Of a stretch of 64,000 nucleotides of DNA, positions 1-13,957 are shown piece after piece. A program made the translations under genes and the position numbers. This DNA comes from Tubulanus polymorphus. Lineage: Eukaryota > Nemertea > Palaeonemertea > Tubulaniformes > Tubulanidae. The stretch is from positions 682,001-746,000 of the forward strand of contig NC_134034.1 in the NCBI RefSeq assembly GCF_964204645.1, read 5' to 3'. A model generated the notes under the pieces. The model was not told the DNA's origin, searched no databases, and saw only the letters and a list, made by a program, of their open reading frames with translations. Each line of letters opens with the position of its first letter. The stretch's first letter is position 1.

Positions 1-1021
1 GGGGACTTGCACAACCCAATCATCAATGTCGGGTGAAAATTAAAACACCTCGCTTCTCGAGGCTGATGAGAAAATACAGATGATACAATGATGATTAAAG
101 TCATTTAACAGATTAAAACATCAATAATTGTTAACTCGCAAATAATGCGGAAATGTTTACAAGATGAGGACCCACAAATATCCCGCCAGATGTCGCTTTC
201 GGTAGTAATTCTTAATTGTTCCATTTGGTTCTCGTAATTGCTTCCAATAGAGGCTCGATTTGAACCTGATGGTTCTCCGAACGTTCACTATGTGACAACA
301 AACTAATAGCATGGTTCGAACCCAACTAGTCATTTGGATTTCGACGCATCGATAACGGAATGACCCTGTCCCAGTTCGACAGAGCTCAGATGTGACTCTT
401 TACGTGTGACTCGTGACGTCAAGGCCAGCGTGTGGTCACTATGCGCGTACGTACGCGAAATCGTCAACTATTAATGCTGGGGTTCGAACCTAACCTCTGA
501 TTGCGAAGTTATCGGAGATATGATATTCAAAGAGAAACCCATTATAGTTGCTGCAATGGAAAAACATCCTGCAATCATCTGATGACAAATACGAATCGCG
601 TGTTTCAAATTTTATTTGAATAATGATCGCGACGGATGGAAAGCGGTCGAGCGATTTAACACGACAAAACACTAAAAACATCGCATCAATTGCAAAAGCG
701 TTAAATCAATATTACGGGAATTTTCCTTTTTTTCACATGCATCGAGTAACGAGGAAATCGCGAACAATAATAGCTGTTAGTTAGGGGGTAGTGGCGGTAC
801 AGACCGCTAGGGGGAGACACCGGGCACGATTTCAGTATCTAGAACGCAGTTGCGCACGAAATTACAAATTTTAAATCCACACAAATTGTTTGAACGAGAT
901 TGAAATCGAATGACAGTTTGTGTACACACCGCTAGGAGGCGTCACCGGGGATGATCTCAGTATTTTCACGTGTGAAATCTGTTTGTTTTTTACTCGACCA
1001 CTAGGGGGAGTAACCGGCGGT
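1..1021. other. Left flank of the inverted duplication, no gene seen
   Basis: I see no supported coding exon here. The stretch beside the PAN/LamG gene (about 800-1015) holds three similar copies of a motif of the form ACCRCTAGGRGG, each followed by an ACCGG-like box. Inverted copies of the motif lie just beyond the stop codon of the sister gene at 13414-13432 and 13503-13522, so the duplicated segment reaches at least this far on both sides. The rest is A+T-rich sequence without recognisable features. Confidence 0.5.
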
Positions 1022-2931
1022 CTAAGCAAGTTGGTAATAATCCCAAATGCTTCGTAAGAATTCGTCACTTTTAACGCCGTCCCAGAAGATGAGATCATCG
1101 ATTATAAGCGGGTGTCGTGTGTTAGTTCGCCCGGCAAGAGCTCCAATGGTGCATTGATTTATTGTAGAGATACAATTAGCTGACAGATCACCGTCGTGTG
1201 CAACGTTACCTAAAAGTAGAATAGCCCTGCACTCAAACTTCAAGAATATATAATTTCATATTATCAAATTTAGACGTTTAAGAAATGAAAATATTTTATC
1301 AAGAGTTTAGTATTCGAAATAATAAAAAAAGAAGTAAAAAAAGTAAAAAAAGAAGACACATGAACTCGTTCAAGAGTTCAGGTGTGAAGAAAATAATAAA
1401 AAGTGGGAGGCATCCAGGCTAATCAGTAAATCATTTAGATACTCTTATACATGGTTTCTTAAAAGATTCCAAAATATTTTTGATTAATTCAATGATGAAA
1501 TGATGAAATTATTTTATAAACAAGTTTCTCTCTTGCTCTTTTAAGTATATGTAACACATAGCGGGTCTGAATCTTACTAACGTTACCTAAAGTTCCGTTG
1601 GTGTACAATTGCGCCCCCTGCTGACGATTCCACGTGGCAGTCACGTGCACCCAGCCGATACCGATATGTGTGTGACTAGCGACTCGAATCTGTCTTTGTT
1701 TTCCGTATTTATTGCCGAAACAATGCCGAATACTCATCTGGATATAACCGGCTTGGTGGAATACCGAATAACCGTACGATCCGCTTGTATGGCCGCCATT
1801 ACCAAGATAGAATATCGTGTCACAACTCGAGCATAGCGGATTCTCAAAAATCGGGTTCTCATTCATCACGTACAACCAGAACATCATCGTAAAACCGTCC
1901 GCGCCGCATTCCGTAAAGTTTCCCCCGAAACAACCCAGATGACGAACGTCTCCGAAATTCAAGTATCCAGTATTCCGGATCTGCAGTGCGTGTTCGGAGA
2001 ATGGTCCGGCGACCAGACCGTAGCCCGATCCGTAAAATGTGCCGTTCAATTGAGCGCCTATGAGTTTATTGCCTTCGATCGTGTCCATCGAGAAAAATTG
2101 CGACGCGTCTGAAAATTAATATATTCGTGCATATTCAAATCGACTGAAATTTCCTTTTAGGTTCGAACCCTAACTCGATGCAACTTTACAGTCAAAACTT
2201 TCAAGTAAAGCGGCGAGGCAGTGGTAAAGGTGGGAAGAGACCAGAGAGGGAAGGGAAAGGGCGAGTGGTCGAAATATTGTCGAAGTCTCGCGAGATCCGA
2301 CCAAACTCGCACGTGATCCAAGATGGCCGCTTTTATTTGAAACTAACCGTTAGTGTAATACTGACAATCCGGTCCGATGAAACTATTGGTGCACACGTAT
2401 CGACCAGGTTCAGTGTTCTCCTAAACATGAAAAACGAAACACAGATTATATAGAAAAAAGTAACAAATCAGTTGAAAATGGTTTTTGTAGATATTAAGTT
2501 GAAGTGAAATAGACGACCAAATATGCGAACGCACAGATTGTCATAAAATGTCAAGGCCAGCACGCGAACGTCGCGTGCCAAATCTAATCCCTATTGAAAA
2601 AATTATGAATTACCGTTCGTTGCTCGTAGAACATCGTATCATCCGTGGTGGGTTCGAGTCCCGTACAATTCGAATCGGAAGTGCGCGAGTAATGGCGGCA
2701 CATCCGGTTTGTTTCGGAGTATGAGACTGATTGACAGCGATCGTCTGCGGTGCATCGTCTAAAACAGCGCAGATATTCAGAATCACCGAAGACTTCCTTC
2801 GGTTGAAACATCCCAGAATTAACCGGTTTCATGTGCGCGCAATTTGGAGATGCTCTGAAAAGTCGTTGGCGATTTTCATCTCCGGAAACACTCAACATCC
2901 ACGTGACCAACAGCAACATCGAGAAATCCAT
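1022..2931 (-). CDS. Secreted PAN/Apple plus LamG-like jellyroll protein, copy A
   Basis: Four coding exons on the minus strand: 2614-2931, 2348-2420, 1587-2108 and 1022-1209. Their phases join cleanly to give 366 residues with a TAG stop. Residues 1-17 form a signal peptide (MDFSMLLLVTWMLSVSG). Exon 1 then encodes a cysteine-rich PAN/Apple-like module (CFRRCTADDRCQSVSYSET region). Exon 2 encodes a half-EGF-like piece with two cysteines (YVCTNSFIGPDCQYY). Exons 3 and 4 encode a concanavalin-like/LamG-type jellyroll (MMFWLYV, GWVHVTATWNRQQGA, LIIDDLIFWDG). By family this should be an extracellular carbohydrate- or matrix-binding protein; no enzymatic motif is visible. It is the mirror copy of the gene at 11448-13405 with identical exon structure. 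Both copies are open, so neither looks like a pseudogene. The start is the first ATG before the signal peptide. The ligand is unknown. Confidence 0.85.
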
Positions 2932-3979
2932 TGTGAATATCTAATCTAAACGAATAATCGATTTGATACTATAGGTTTGTACTGAAAAATGATAGGGCTG
3001 GGAACGCAGTTGCTCAAATTTTGGTTAAAGATAACTGACCTATTAATACCATAGTAACGATTGAGTTTTAATTGTGACCATGTCAACTACCCACTGGTTA
3101 TCTAACTCCAACTAACTTATGAGCAACTGACCCCTGACTGTAACTCAATTATAACCTTTTGGTAGAGAGTCAAAATAATGATCGATATAGCTATGAAAAT
3201 TACAAAACTCATCCTTGAAACTGATATATAACAGTACGATCGATTTCACCGAATCACTTCAGCCTCATCCGGAATATATGAAATATATGAAATAAACTAC
3301 GTCTAGGTAAAGTATCCTGACCTGCGGTGAAACGCTCTGAGTCCATTTGAATATAGAAAATCCCACGCTTAAATCGAAAATGATAAATTCCGAAATGTTT
3401 TCTTTGAGCAACAATAGAAGGAGGTCGCTTTACTATTCAACTCCTACTCTTTAGAATGAACTATACCTCGTAGCGTAACAGGAGTCTCCATCTCTGTCTC
3501 AGGCTTCAAATCCAAAAATTGAAAACTTTTCTTATTATCAACACCTAAGATTAATTTCTAATCTTTACATTTACAGTGTAGTTTTAGAATGTAAACCGCG
3601 CATGTTAAGATTTTATAACCGCGCTATTTATATAAGAGAATATATTATCATTACAGTTGGTAGTTTATTCGGGAGCTGATCTGGTGAACTGGCGTTAACT
3701 ACGATGGTAAACTCCATTATAACAATTAATCATGAAGTCCTCTCTGCCATTTGAATTATTTTTCGGGTTAAAGATAAATACCCGTTGAAACATGTGACTG
3801 GCCGATTAGATGAAACTTTACCCACTGTACGTTGCATTGCTATTACGCTGAATCAATGCTAATTAATATTCATAGCCACCTTGATCAATTAGTAGAGCCA
3901 TTTGCTAATTAGAACTTAGCTACTTAATTGATTTCATGTGACACAAAGTACCATGTTTACAATAAACCTGCCATACGGA

Positions 3980-4605
3980 CTTGGTAAAGTTGAAACTGGT
4001 AAAATTCTAGCCCCCGAGTTGGTGTCAAATACTGAGTAAGAGTTTGTGAAATAGAGTAGACTCTGTCTCTTACTGCGGTAAAGTTGAGACTGGTAAAATT
4101 TTACCTCGAGTTGGTGTCAAATACCGAGTAAGAGTTTATGAAATACAGTAGACTCTGTCTCTTACTGCGGTAAAGTTGAGACCGGTAAAATTCTACCTCG
4201 AGTTGGTGTCAGATACCGAGTAAGAGTTTATGAAATACAGTAGACTCTGTCTCTTACTGCGGTTAAGTTGAGACTGGTAAAATTCTACCTCGAGTTGGTG
4301 TCAGATATCGAGTATAGGGGTTTGTGAAATACAGTAGACTCTGTCTCTTACTGCGGTAAAGTTGAAACCGGTAAAATTTTACCTCGAGTTGGTGTCAAAT
4401 ACCGAGTAAGAGTTTATGAAATACAGTAGACTCTGTCTCTTACTGCGGTAAAGTTGAAACCGGTAAAATTTTACCTCGAGTTGGTGTCAAATACCGAGTA
4501 AGAGTTTATGAAATACAGTAGACTCTGTCTCTTACTGCGGTTAAGTTGAGACTGGTAAAATTCTACCTCGAGTTGGTGTCAGATATCGAGTAAGGGGTTG
4601 TTTGT
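3980..4605. repeat. Tandem repeat, about 92-bp unit, left arm
   Basis: About six to seven units, each containing GGTAAAGTTGAGACTGGTAA, CCTCGAGTTGGTGTCA and AGTAGACTCTGTCTCTTACT. The same unit occurs in the opposite orientation at about 9845-10150 with fewer copies, so the array predates the inverted duplication or arose with it. Confidence 0.85.
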
Positions 4606-5514
4606 GGAATATATCAAGTGTTCACATGTCCACTAAATATGGGTTATGTTACAGTTGTCACTGGCGACAGGTTTTACAACATGTTCACAATAATTGCAAA
4701 GTAAAATTTCATGAGCAATAAAAAGTCTCCATCATTCATTCTTTCTATATCTGTCAGTAATAGCTGATTCATTCCAAACAGACAGTAATCTGTATCGTGA
4801 ATGAAATTGTCAATAAAGGCAATAACTAACGATCCAAAATATATCAACAACACAATAAAGTATTTATAACGATGATGTAACGATATTAATTCCAAAATGA
4901 TATATCATCCAATCTTCACGCCTGGGTTGATATATTTTACAGCGCTGCTCATCGTCCAAAAAAAATCAGTTTCACTGGTTTTGATTCCAAAAGGATTATC
5001 GAACATAAACGTATTAAACTTACTATTACAACGTTATACCCGGTGTATATACCGAGTTTGCTCATTTATTTAGACCAACGGTTATATCAACGGGAATCGT
5101 TCAGCTTCAAATCAGGGTCTCAGATCCCTCCCGCTGACAGTTCAAAACCAAATTAGAAACGAACCAATCAACACTCTGAACCTTGCTAACCCGGATCCAA
5201 GAACCATTTTGCAGAATTCATTACTAAGAGTTAACCCTTAAGTTGAAATTAGATCGATTTCTTTTCCGAGTTTTAAACAGTTCATTTTAAGTACAAGTTA
5301 TCGCTGACTCGGAACTGAAAAGCTCGACCGTGTTCTACATTTCCCGGTTACAATTGACCTTAGACTTAAACCTTTTCACTAATGAAATGCTGATCCCATT
5401 CGGAATGGTATACGCAGGGGGCATGTTGGTGGGGTAGTTATCTACCTCCCCCTCCACCCCGTGCGCCTGTCACTGATAAACCACTTGGTCAGTAGCTGAT
5501 TAAGCAATACCAAT

Positions 5515-6035
5515 TCCACTACCACTACCACTACCACTACCACTACCACTACCACTACCACTACAGCTACCACTACCACTACCACTACCATTACCACCAC
5601 TACCACCACTACTCCCACCACTACCACTACCACCACTACCACCACTACCACTACCACTACCACTACAGCTACCACTACCACTACCACTACCACTACCACT
5701 ACCACTACCACTACCACTACCACTACCACCACTACCACCACTACCACTACCACTACCACTACAGCTACCACTACCACTACCACTACCACTACCACTACCA
5801 CTTCCACTTCCACTACCACTACCACCACTACCACTACCACTACCACTACAGCTACCACTACCACTACCACTACCACTACCACCACTACTCCCACCACTTC
5901 CACTACCACCACTACCACTACCACTACCACCACTACCACCACTACTCCCACCACTTCCACTACCACCACTACCACTACCACTACCACCACTACCACCACT
6001 ACTCCCACCACTTCCACTACCACTACCACTACCAA
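5515..6035. repeat. Compound hexanucleotide microsatellite (CCACTA)n with interruptions
   Basis: More than 500 bases of CCACTA/CCACCA units with interspersed ACAGCT, TTCCAC and CTCCCA variants. The interruptions recur in the same order, so larger blocks of the array were themselves duplicated. The long frame of mostly valine on the other strand is a by-product of the repeat and is not a gene. Confidence 0.9.
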
Positions 6036-6467
6036 AACTGAAATATTACCGATACTGAAACCCTAGATACTGCACTAACCTTTACATTAATTGAATCCTA
6101 GTCGCTGCAGCATTGGGCATCAATTAGATAGAGATCATCCCTCAGGTGTTAATGGAATGATGAGATCTCAATTCTAATTGGTTAGGCAATCGAAAATACG
6201 GACCAATCAGAATCGGTGATAAACTGGTACAAGCACTAGGTCAAGTTTATTTCACCGAAAATTGATAATTTGAAAATGATGAAACATGTAAAATACGCAG
6301 TGAAATTAATTAAATTCTGAAAAAAGAACTATTAAAAAAGTAAGAAAAAGTAGCGTTCAGCGAGCAACTTTCTGAGTGAGATAACTACTGTTTCTTACTT
6401 TCTGTAAAAGAAATGTTTACGTCATTTTAAATTGCTGATGTGACGGATTGGTAATTTCTGATAAATA

Positions 6468-6955
<488 letters not shown>

Positions 6956-8829
6956 AGGACAAACAAATATACAGTGCACTATGTTCTCCACTCAACGAGG
7001 TATTTCTATTACTACGATTTTTGATTGGTCGAAGTTTCTTTTTCTCAAATTGCTAAAAGCATCATTATGTTGTGCATGCTATCCCTCTGTGGATGATTAT
7101 TGTCTCGTGGATTGAGTTGACGCCGCGCAGAAATCGATCGATCGCTTTCTAAATGCATGTGATGCTACATTAACACATTATGTAATCATCGTATCGTCTG
7201 GCGTTCAAATACGATGCGCTTTCAAACATTATAGATTTTTCTCGCCGGAACAAAATCGCTTTTACATGTATTTCAGTCCAACAAATCCGGTGACGTTTTG
7301 ATTTCACAAATTCCCAATTTTTACCTGTGTAATCATGCGGTATATAATTATTTTCATTTTAGTATTGTAACCTTTTTTGGGTGGATTGGGAGGATATATT
7401 GTGCTTAATTTGTTTGATTATACAATTAATTCATTTTTCATAAATCATTAAACATTACCTACAATATGAATAATATGCCTACGAGTCATCCAGTTGACTT
7501 AATACAACCAGTAAAACCGTGCTGCCTGAATAAACCATCGTTTTTATATCCAATTTACACATTGAGGGATTTTACCAAAAAGCTTAATCTTCTCATGTTG
7601 AAAAGAGTAAAAATCGCTTAATCTTTTAAACACATACCACGTACCTCTAATTGGTATCAATGCGACCAGTAATGTTGTCTCAATAAACCAGAGTTTTCAT
7701 ATCTATTTTGAACTGTAGTGAAGGATTGCCGCAAAGTCAAATACCCACACCCTCTCCCCCGAGAAATGTAAATTAAAAAACAGGTTACAGACTGACAATG
7801 AATTATAGACTATATGAATCATTGAATCCACAGTAACGCCGCTAAGTACGGTTGACACTATGTATGATGTAGGTGATGAATATTGATATGGATTAATTAG
7901 TGAGGACCTGTGTGTAATCCCTCATGGCAAATAAAACTTAGTACATGCGATTAATTTACGCAATCTAAATTAGCCCTAGTGGGGGACTATTGCAACATAT
8001 TAATATCACTTTAATTTAGGAGAAATTGGTGTTTTGTAAATCATATTTCTGAATGGAAAGGAGTTGATGTATATTTTTGGCAGGGATCAGTTAAGTGAAC
8101 TTCCAGCATATCTTGATACTCAAGACAAAGTCGCTGTTGGTTGCTCCAAGTCCCAATCAGCAGCGGCTGTAACATCAGCAGCACCAGCACTAGTAGTAGC
8201 AGCAGCACCACCACCACCACCAACGCCACCACCACCAGCACAGACTTCCTGTGAAATACCGTGTTCAGAATGAAGTGATTGTGCTATTTGTTTTCCAGCA
8301 AAACGCTGCCTACCTTATTAGTATATCTTTTTACTGTATGGTGACGTTTGCAGGTCCATATCTCTTCAACCGACCCATGTATGGATTGCTTACGTACCTA
8401 CACACGTCAAGGTATTCTAGATAACTTTTGCACCTGCCAGAGTTCAAGGCCAAGGCACATTTAGATTTCCCCACGTGTTTGTTTACATAACTTCTATTTA
8501 TAGTTTATGTGCGGCGTAAGCATCCACGCAGGTAGTCTGACAATAACAACAATGGCGTAACCATTGATAAGCCCAGTCATATATCCCATGAAAGCCCAAC
8601 AGAACCCGAAAAGAAGGACTGTAGTTTACTCTTATGATTCGGCCACCTTTATTGAATATGGTTGAGTTTGTTTTTGATTATATAGTTTTACAGATAGTCC
8701 CCTGTGACAGAGCGTCAGAGATAGTCATCTAAGTAAAGGGTTCGGTCGCTGAAGGCTCCATTTTCTTACTCATTCGTTATTGTGCTTGATTGAAATTGTG
8801 TGCATTTCACCACGTATGTTTCTTATTTG
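6956..8829. other. Central spacer of the inverted duplication, no gene seen
   Basis: No supported exon. At 8156-8245 a CAG/CAC/CCA-rich tract resembles the reverse complement of the GGT-to-TGC junction at 6495-6540, so the mirror relation may run to within about 600 bases of the centre on each side with the long triplet run present on one side only. The remainder is A+T-rich unique-looking sequence. Confidence 0.45.
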
Positions 8830-9844
8830 TTTGAATTACCCTTAATCGGTGAAATAAACCTGACCATGTACTTGTTAGTCTGTTGCCATTCTGATTGGTC
8901 CGTGTTTTCGACGGTCTGACCAATTGGAATTGAGGTTATCATTCCAAAAACACATGAGGATGATGATATCTATCTAATTGATGCTAAGAGCTGCAGCGAA
9001 TAGGATTCAATTGAAAAAGTAAGTGCAGTAAGATTTATTATATCTCGGTTAAATATTGCTAAAGTCATGAAAGTAAATCCAAAGTTTATCTACGTTCGAC
9101 TATCGAAAATAAGCTGGTTTTTACTCCAAGTTAACTCTAACTCGGCAAATTGGTTCCTGGACCGTGTTAAATGAAATGCTAAGAAATTTTGAATACTAAG
9201 CTTCATTTAGGCATAATTAATTGCAACACCAGGGGCCGTAGCTGAATAATGAATGTGCTGGTTGCTTCATTTCTATTTTGGTTGGAACTGTGCAGGAGAA
9301 GGATCTGATACCCTGCCCGGGCACTTTTTAGAAACTCTGATTTGAAGCGGAGATATGTCCTTTGAGTGATTCCCGTTCATATAACCACATGTCAAAATAA
9401 ACGAACAAACTCAATATATAAATGTTTTACGTTGTAATAGTTGTGTTATACGTTTTCGTTTGATAATTCTCTTGGAATCAAAACCAGTGGAAATATTCTA
9501 CTTTTACAATGAGCCTGAACAGCGCTGTAAAATACATCATCCCAGGCGGTAAAATTAAATGATATATCATTTTGAACTATCGTTAAATCAAGGATTATTG
9601 TGTAATTGATATATTTTTATCGTTAGTTTTGGCCCTTAATGTTTCATTTTCATTCCTGTTGCATTCACGGATATCAACGTCTGTATCGAATAATCCGGCT
9701 ATCAATGACAGATATAGATATAATGAATTGATGTGAACTTTTTATGGCTCATGAAATTTCACTTTGCAATAATTGAAAAATTTTTAAAACCATTATCACC
9801 ATTGACAATTGTACCACAACCCCTGGTTGATGGACATGGGTCCA

Positions 9845-10150
9845 TTTAATATATTCCACAAACCCCTTACTCGATATTTGACACCAACTCGGGGTAATAT
9901 TTTACCGGATTCAACTTTACCGCAGTAATAGACAGAGTCTACTGTATTTCACAAACTCTTACTCAATATTTGACACCAACTCGGGGTAGAATTTTACCGT
10001 CTCAACTTTACCGCAGTAAGAAACAGATTACTGTATTTAACAAACTCTTATTCAGTATTTGACACCAACTCGGGGTGGAATTTTACCGGTCTCAACTTAA
10101 CCGCAGTAAAAGACATTATCTACTGTATTTCACAAACTCTTACTCCGTGT
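9845..10150. repeat. Tandem repeat, about 92-bp unit, right arm, inverted
   Basis: About three units reading TTTGACACCAACTCGGGGTA, CTCAACTTTACCGCAGTAA and TACTGTATTTCACAAACTCT, the reverse complement of the array at 3980-4605. Confidence 0.85.
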
Positions 10151-11447
10151 TAGACACCACATCGACGGGAAAAAACTTCATTAAGTCCGTATGGCAGGAT
10201 TATCCTAAAAATGGCACTTACTTTGTGTCGCATGAAATAAATCAAAAGGATTCCTTCTATTTAGCAAATGGCTCTACTAATTGATCTAAAAAAGGGCTTT
10301 ATGAATACTTAATAGCATTAAATCAGCTAAATGGCATTGCAACGTAATATGGGGGCTGGCAGATGAACCGATGTTATAGAAAGTTTTATTACCCTGGGGC
10401 TAACTCAAATGGCAAAGTAATTAACCTTAAAAAAGTTAACTTAACGCATAGAACCCGTTATGTGACGATGATATATACGATCCCACACTGATGATGACAA
10501 ACAAGGGTGAATACTAGGATAAGTCGAAATAGTTCTGTAGCTCAAACATTTCGGATTTATTTCAACATTAGTGTATAGGATTCCATATTATGACCGTCAC
10601 ATCACAGACTCGGACATATTTGGATCTAGTGGAGTCTTTGCTTATGTTATTTCCACCGTGGCTTGTATGTTCAACTTCGTGGAGATTTCGGTAGAAGTAT
10701 TATAAGAATAAAAGCGAGTTTATAAATCTCCTGAACAATTCGTGCCGTCCCGCGATCAAATATCTATCCTAAGTGATGTAAGTGGTCACCCTTTAGCAAG
10801 AAAACTGATTTGCATTGAACGTTCTACGTTGTGAAAATTCCTGTTCCGTTCCGTTTCGCATTCTATTAACACATATACTAGCCGCGATCACACGGAGACG
10901 ATTTGCCCGGGCCGAATTTGTCGCAAATGACAAATTGGCACGGATCAGGCCTGAGTCAATTTTGGCCCGTGCCGAATAAAAGAGCGCGCTTAAACAAAGC
11001 GAATTGAGTCATTTCCGGAACCAGTTACAATTCAAACTCAATTATTTATTCCGTGCTAAATTCTGATTCGGGCCTGATCCGCCATTTATGGTCGGGGCAA
11101 ACAGGTACGCGAGTTCATTTGGCACCCATGTGAACAGTTGTCCAGAGCCAAAAACGGTCGTGTGATCGCGGCTTTTCTATAGGTCCAAAAAACCAAGAAC
11201 GGAAAGAAACGATAAATAAGAAAAATGAACGCTATATTTACCGATGAATGAATACTAGCGTGCGGACTTTTGAATTAGAGCCATCATAAGATAATGTATT
11301 TAATATACGGACCCTGTTCCTTTTTGATCCGTTCCGTTCCATAGGCCGTTTACCATTGGGGGCAAAGTTGACACCTATCCGCAAAACTCTAAGACGGCCT
11401 ATACGTATCAAAATCGTTTTATTCTCATTGGTTCAGATTAAGGCGCC

Positions 11448-13405
11448 ATGATTGGTTTCTTGATCTTGCTGTTCATCACGTGGTCTCTGCGTGTTTCCGG
11501 AAGTGAATATCGCCAACGAATCTTCAGAATTCCTACTAAATGCGCGCAAATGAAACCGGTGAATTCTGGGATGTTTCAACCGAAGGAAGTCTTCGAAGAT
11601 TCTGAATATCTACGCTGTTTTAGACGATGCACCGCAGACGATCGCTGTCAATCAGTCTCATACTCCGAAACAAACCGGATGTGCCGCCATTACTCGCACA
11701 CTTCCGATTCGAGTTGTACGGGACTCGAACCCACCACGGACGATACAAAATTCTATGAGCTACAAACGGTAAGAACACAGACTATGTAGAAAATTCTATG
11801 TGGCGAATTATTTATTAGTTTTACAATAAGAAATAAGTTTTTCGTGTTATGGTAATCTGTTGGTTCGAATCCTCGGTCGTCGATTTAATTTCAACTATAT
11901 AGTTAATGGAAATTTTAACTTGTCATTCTTTCGATGTATTTGTTTTGTATTTCGTTTTTCATGTTTAGGAGAATACTAAACCTGGTCGATACGTGTGCAC
12001 CAATAGTTTCATCGGACCGGATTGTCAGTATTACAACGGTTAGTTTCCAATAAAATCGGCCATCTTGGATCACGCGTGATTTAGATCAGATCTGTAGCTC
12101 TGTGAGATAAGGTGTGATGCTTTTGGATTCACTATCAATGCCGAGAGACAATATTCTAAAGGCTGTGGTCCGTCCATTTAGTCTTCAACTACTCAATTTC
12201 CCTTCCTCGTTGTTCGCCATCGTCACTCAACTTGGAAGTTTGGGTTGTCACAAGTGACTGTACCGAATATCTCGGATACGAAACCCAAAAGAAAAATTCA
12301 TTCATGAATTTGAATATGCAAATTTATTCAGGACTATATTAATTTTCAGGCGCATCGCAATTTTTCTCGATGGACACGATCGAAGACAATAAACTCATAG
12401 GCACTAAATTGAACGGCACATTTTACGGAACGGGCTACGGTATTGTCGCCGGAGCATTCTCTAAACACGCACTACAGATCCGGAATACTGGGTACTTGAA
12501 TTTCGGAGACGTTCGTCATCTGGGTTGTTTCGGGGGAAATTTTACGGAATGCGGCGCGGTCGGTTTTACGATGATGTTCTGGTTGTACGTGATGGTTGAG
12601 GTCCCTCTTGATGAGAATCCGCTATGCCAAGGATGTTATACGATATATTTTTTGGGTAATGGCGGCCATACAAGCAGATCGTACGGTTATTCGGTATTCC
12701 ACCAAGCCGGTTATATCCAGATGAGTATTCGGCATTGTTTAGGCGAAAAAAGCGGCACCCAAAGGCAGATTCGAGTCGCTAGTCACACACATATCGGTGT
12801 AGGCTGGGTGCACGTGACAGCCACGTGGAATCGTCAGCAGGGGGCGCGATTGTACGCCAACGGAACTTTGGGTAACGATAATTAGATTCAGACCCGTTAC
12901 GTGTTACGCATACGTACTTAAAAGAGCAAGAGAGAAATTTGTTTATAAAGTAATGAAAATCCAAAATCCAAAATACACGAGGTTTTGGAGTATCTTAAGA
13001 AACCATATCTAGAACAGGATCGAAGGGTATTCATTTACCCCCCCCCCCCATATTTTAGTCATTTCTTCACACCTGACGATGGTCTCTCGCCACAAGCCAA
13101 AAAACGTCCTGTTTTTTTTAATCAGATTATCATTATTTCGTTGATATAATAATTTAATTTTCGATCACTTAAATTCCTAACGTTCGAGTCAGTGAAGGGT
13201 TATTTTACTTTCAGGTCAAGTGGCAAAAGAAGGGGATATTCCCGCTAACTGCAGCTCTTCCATCAATGATTACACAATCGGAGCTCTTACCGGGCGAACA
13301 GACGAAAGACGACACCCGCTTATAATCGATGATCTCATCTTCTGGGACGGTGTTAAAAGTGACGAATTCTTACGAAGCGTTTGGGATCATTACCAAATAG
13401 CCTAG
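11448..13405 (+). CDS. Secreted PAN/Apple plus LamG-like jellyroll protein, copy B
   Basis: Four coding exons: 11448-11768, 11969-12038, 12350-12871 and 13215-13405, giving 367 residues and a TAG stop with all phases consistent. The signal peptide (MIGFLILLFITWSLRVSG) differs from that of the mirror copy. From KPVNSGMFQPKE onward the PAN/Apple region is almost identical to copy A, silent positions included. The two-cysteine half-EGF piece and the LamG-like jellyroll follow as in copy A. Function is inferred only from domain type: an extracellular binding protein. The gene ends about 550 bases from the stop of the convergent TSP1/MAM gene, and AATAAA at about 13782 is a possible polyadenylation signal. 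Both copies are intact, so they may both be expressed. Confidence 0.87.
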
Positions 13406-13794
13406 ACTGCTAGTTACTCCCTCTAGCGGTCGAGTCAACAACGAGTCATTCGATTTCAATCTCATTCGAGAAATTCGTAATGTCGTGCTCAACTTGTGTC
13501 CAGTGACTCCACCTAGCGGTCGGTACCATCACGTCCGGTCAAAATCTGATGATTTCTCCATGATACTCAATGCATCATTCTCGGAAGAAGCTTTAGGCAC
13601 AACAGCCAAACCTACCGGTAACAAAAACAGGGTATTTTTTCCACCCAACGGGGGTGTTGGGTTGGAATAAGTCCTCTACCGTGTTTTAGATGGACAGGTC
13701 TATTGGGGGCCACGCAGGTTCATTCAAGCCTCTATCGATCAGAAATCCAAAAGGACTAATGAAGAATCAATTTTGCAGAGAATAAATCGTATAT

Positions 13795-13800
13795 TTTATT
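13795..13800 (-). terminator. Polyadenylation signal for the TSP1/MAM gene
   Basis: AATAAA on the minus strand about 160 bases after the TGA stop at 13958. It is the nearest clear signal downstream. Confidence 0.5.
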
Positions 13801-13957
13801 CTAAGATTTGGTGAACACATCAGATTTGACTTCTCTCAAAGCATGATGAAAATCACTACGATGAATCGAACTGGAAATGAAATAAAATAGTACAATACAC
13901 AAGTATTCAGTATAGATTCGTTATTAAATCTCTTTAGGAAAACATACCTTACTCATT

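Larger units (their letters stand above)
1022..6270 (+). repeat. Left arm of a large inverted duplication
   Basis: Blocks of this arm reappear reverse-complemented between about 8830 and 13405, in mirrored order. Matched pairs: the PAN/LamG gene (1022-2931 with 11448-13405); the block around 3840-3960 with 10200-10340; the 92-bp tandem array (3980-4600 with 9845-10150); 4670-4900 with 9560-9780; 5045-5130 with 9330-9420; and 6090-6260 with 8830-9010. Paired coordinates sum to roughly 14.2-15.1 kb, which puts the centre near 7.2-7.5 kb. By eye the intergenic blocks match at perhaps 70-80%, the exons much better. Confidence 0.8.
8830..13405 (-). repeat. Right arm of the large inverted duplication
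   Basis: Mirror partner of 1022-6270. It carries the reverse complement of each block listed for the left arm, ending with the second PAN/LamG gene. The right arm has a shorter tandem array and lacks the CCACTA microsatellite seen in the left arm near 5515-6035. Confidence 0.8.

Noticed and set aside
5442-6035. Long minus-strand frame of almost pure valine
   Set aside because: Produced by the CCACTA hexanucleotide repeat; no domain, start context or splice partner.
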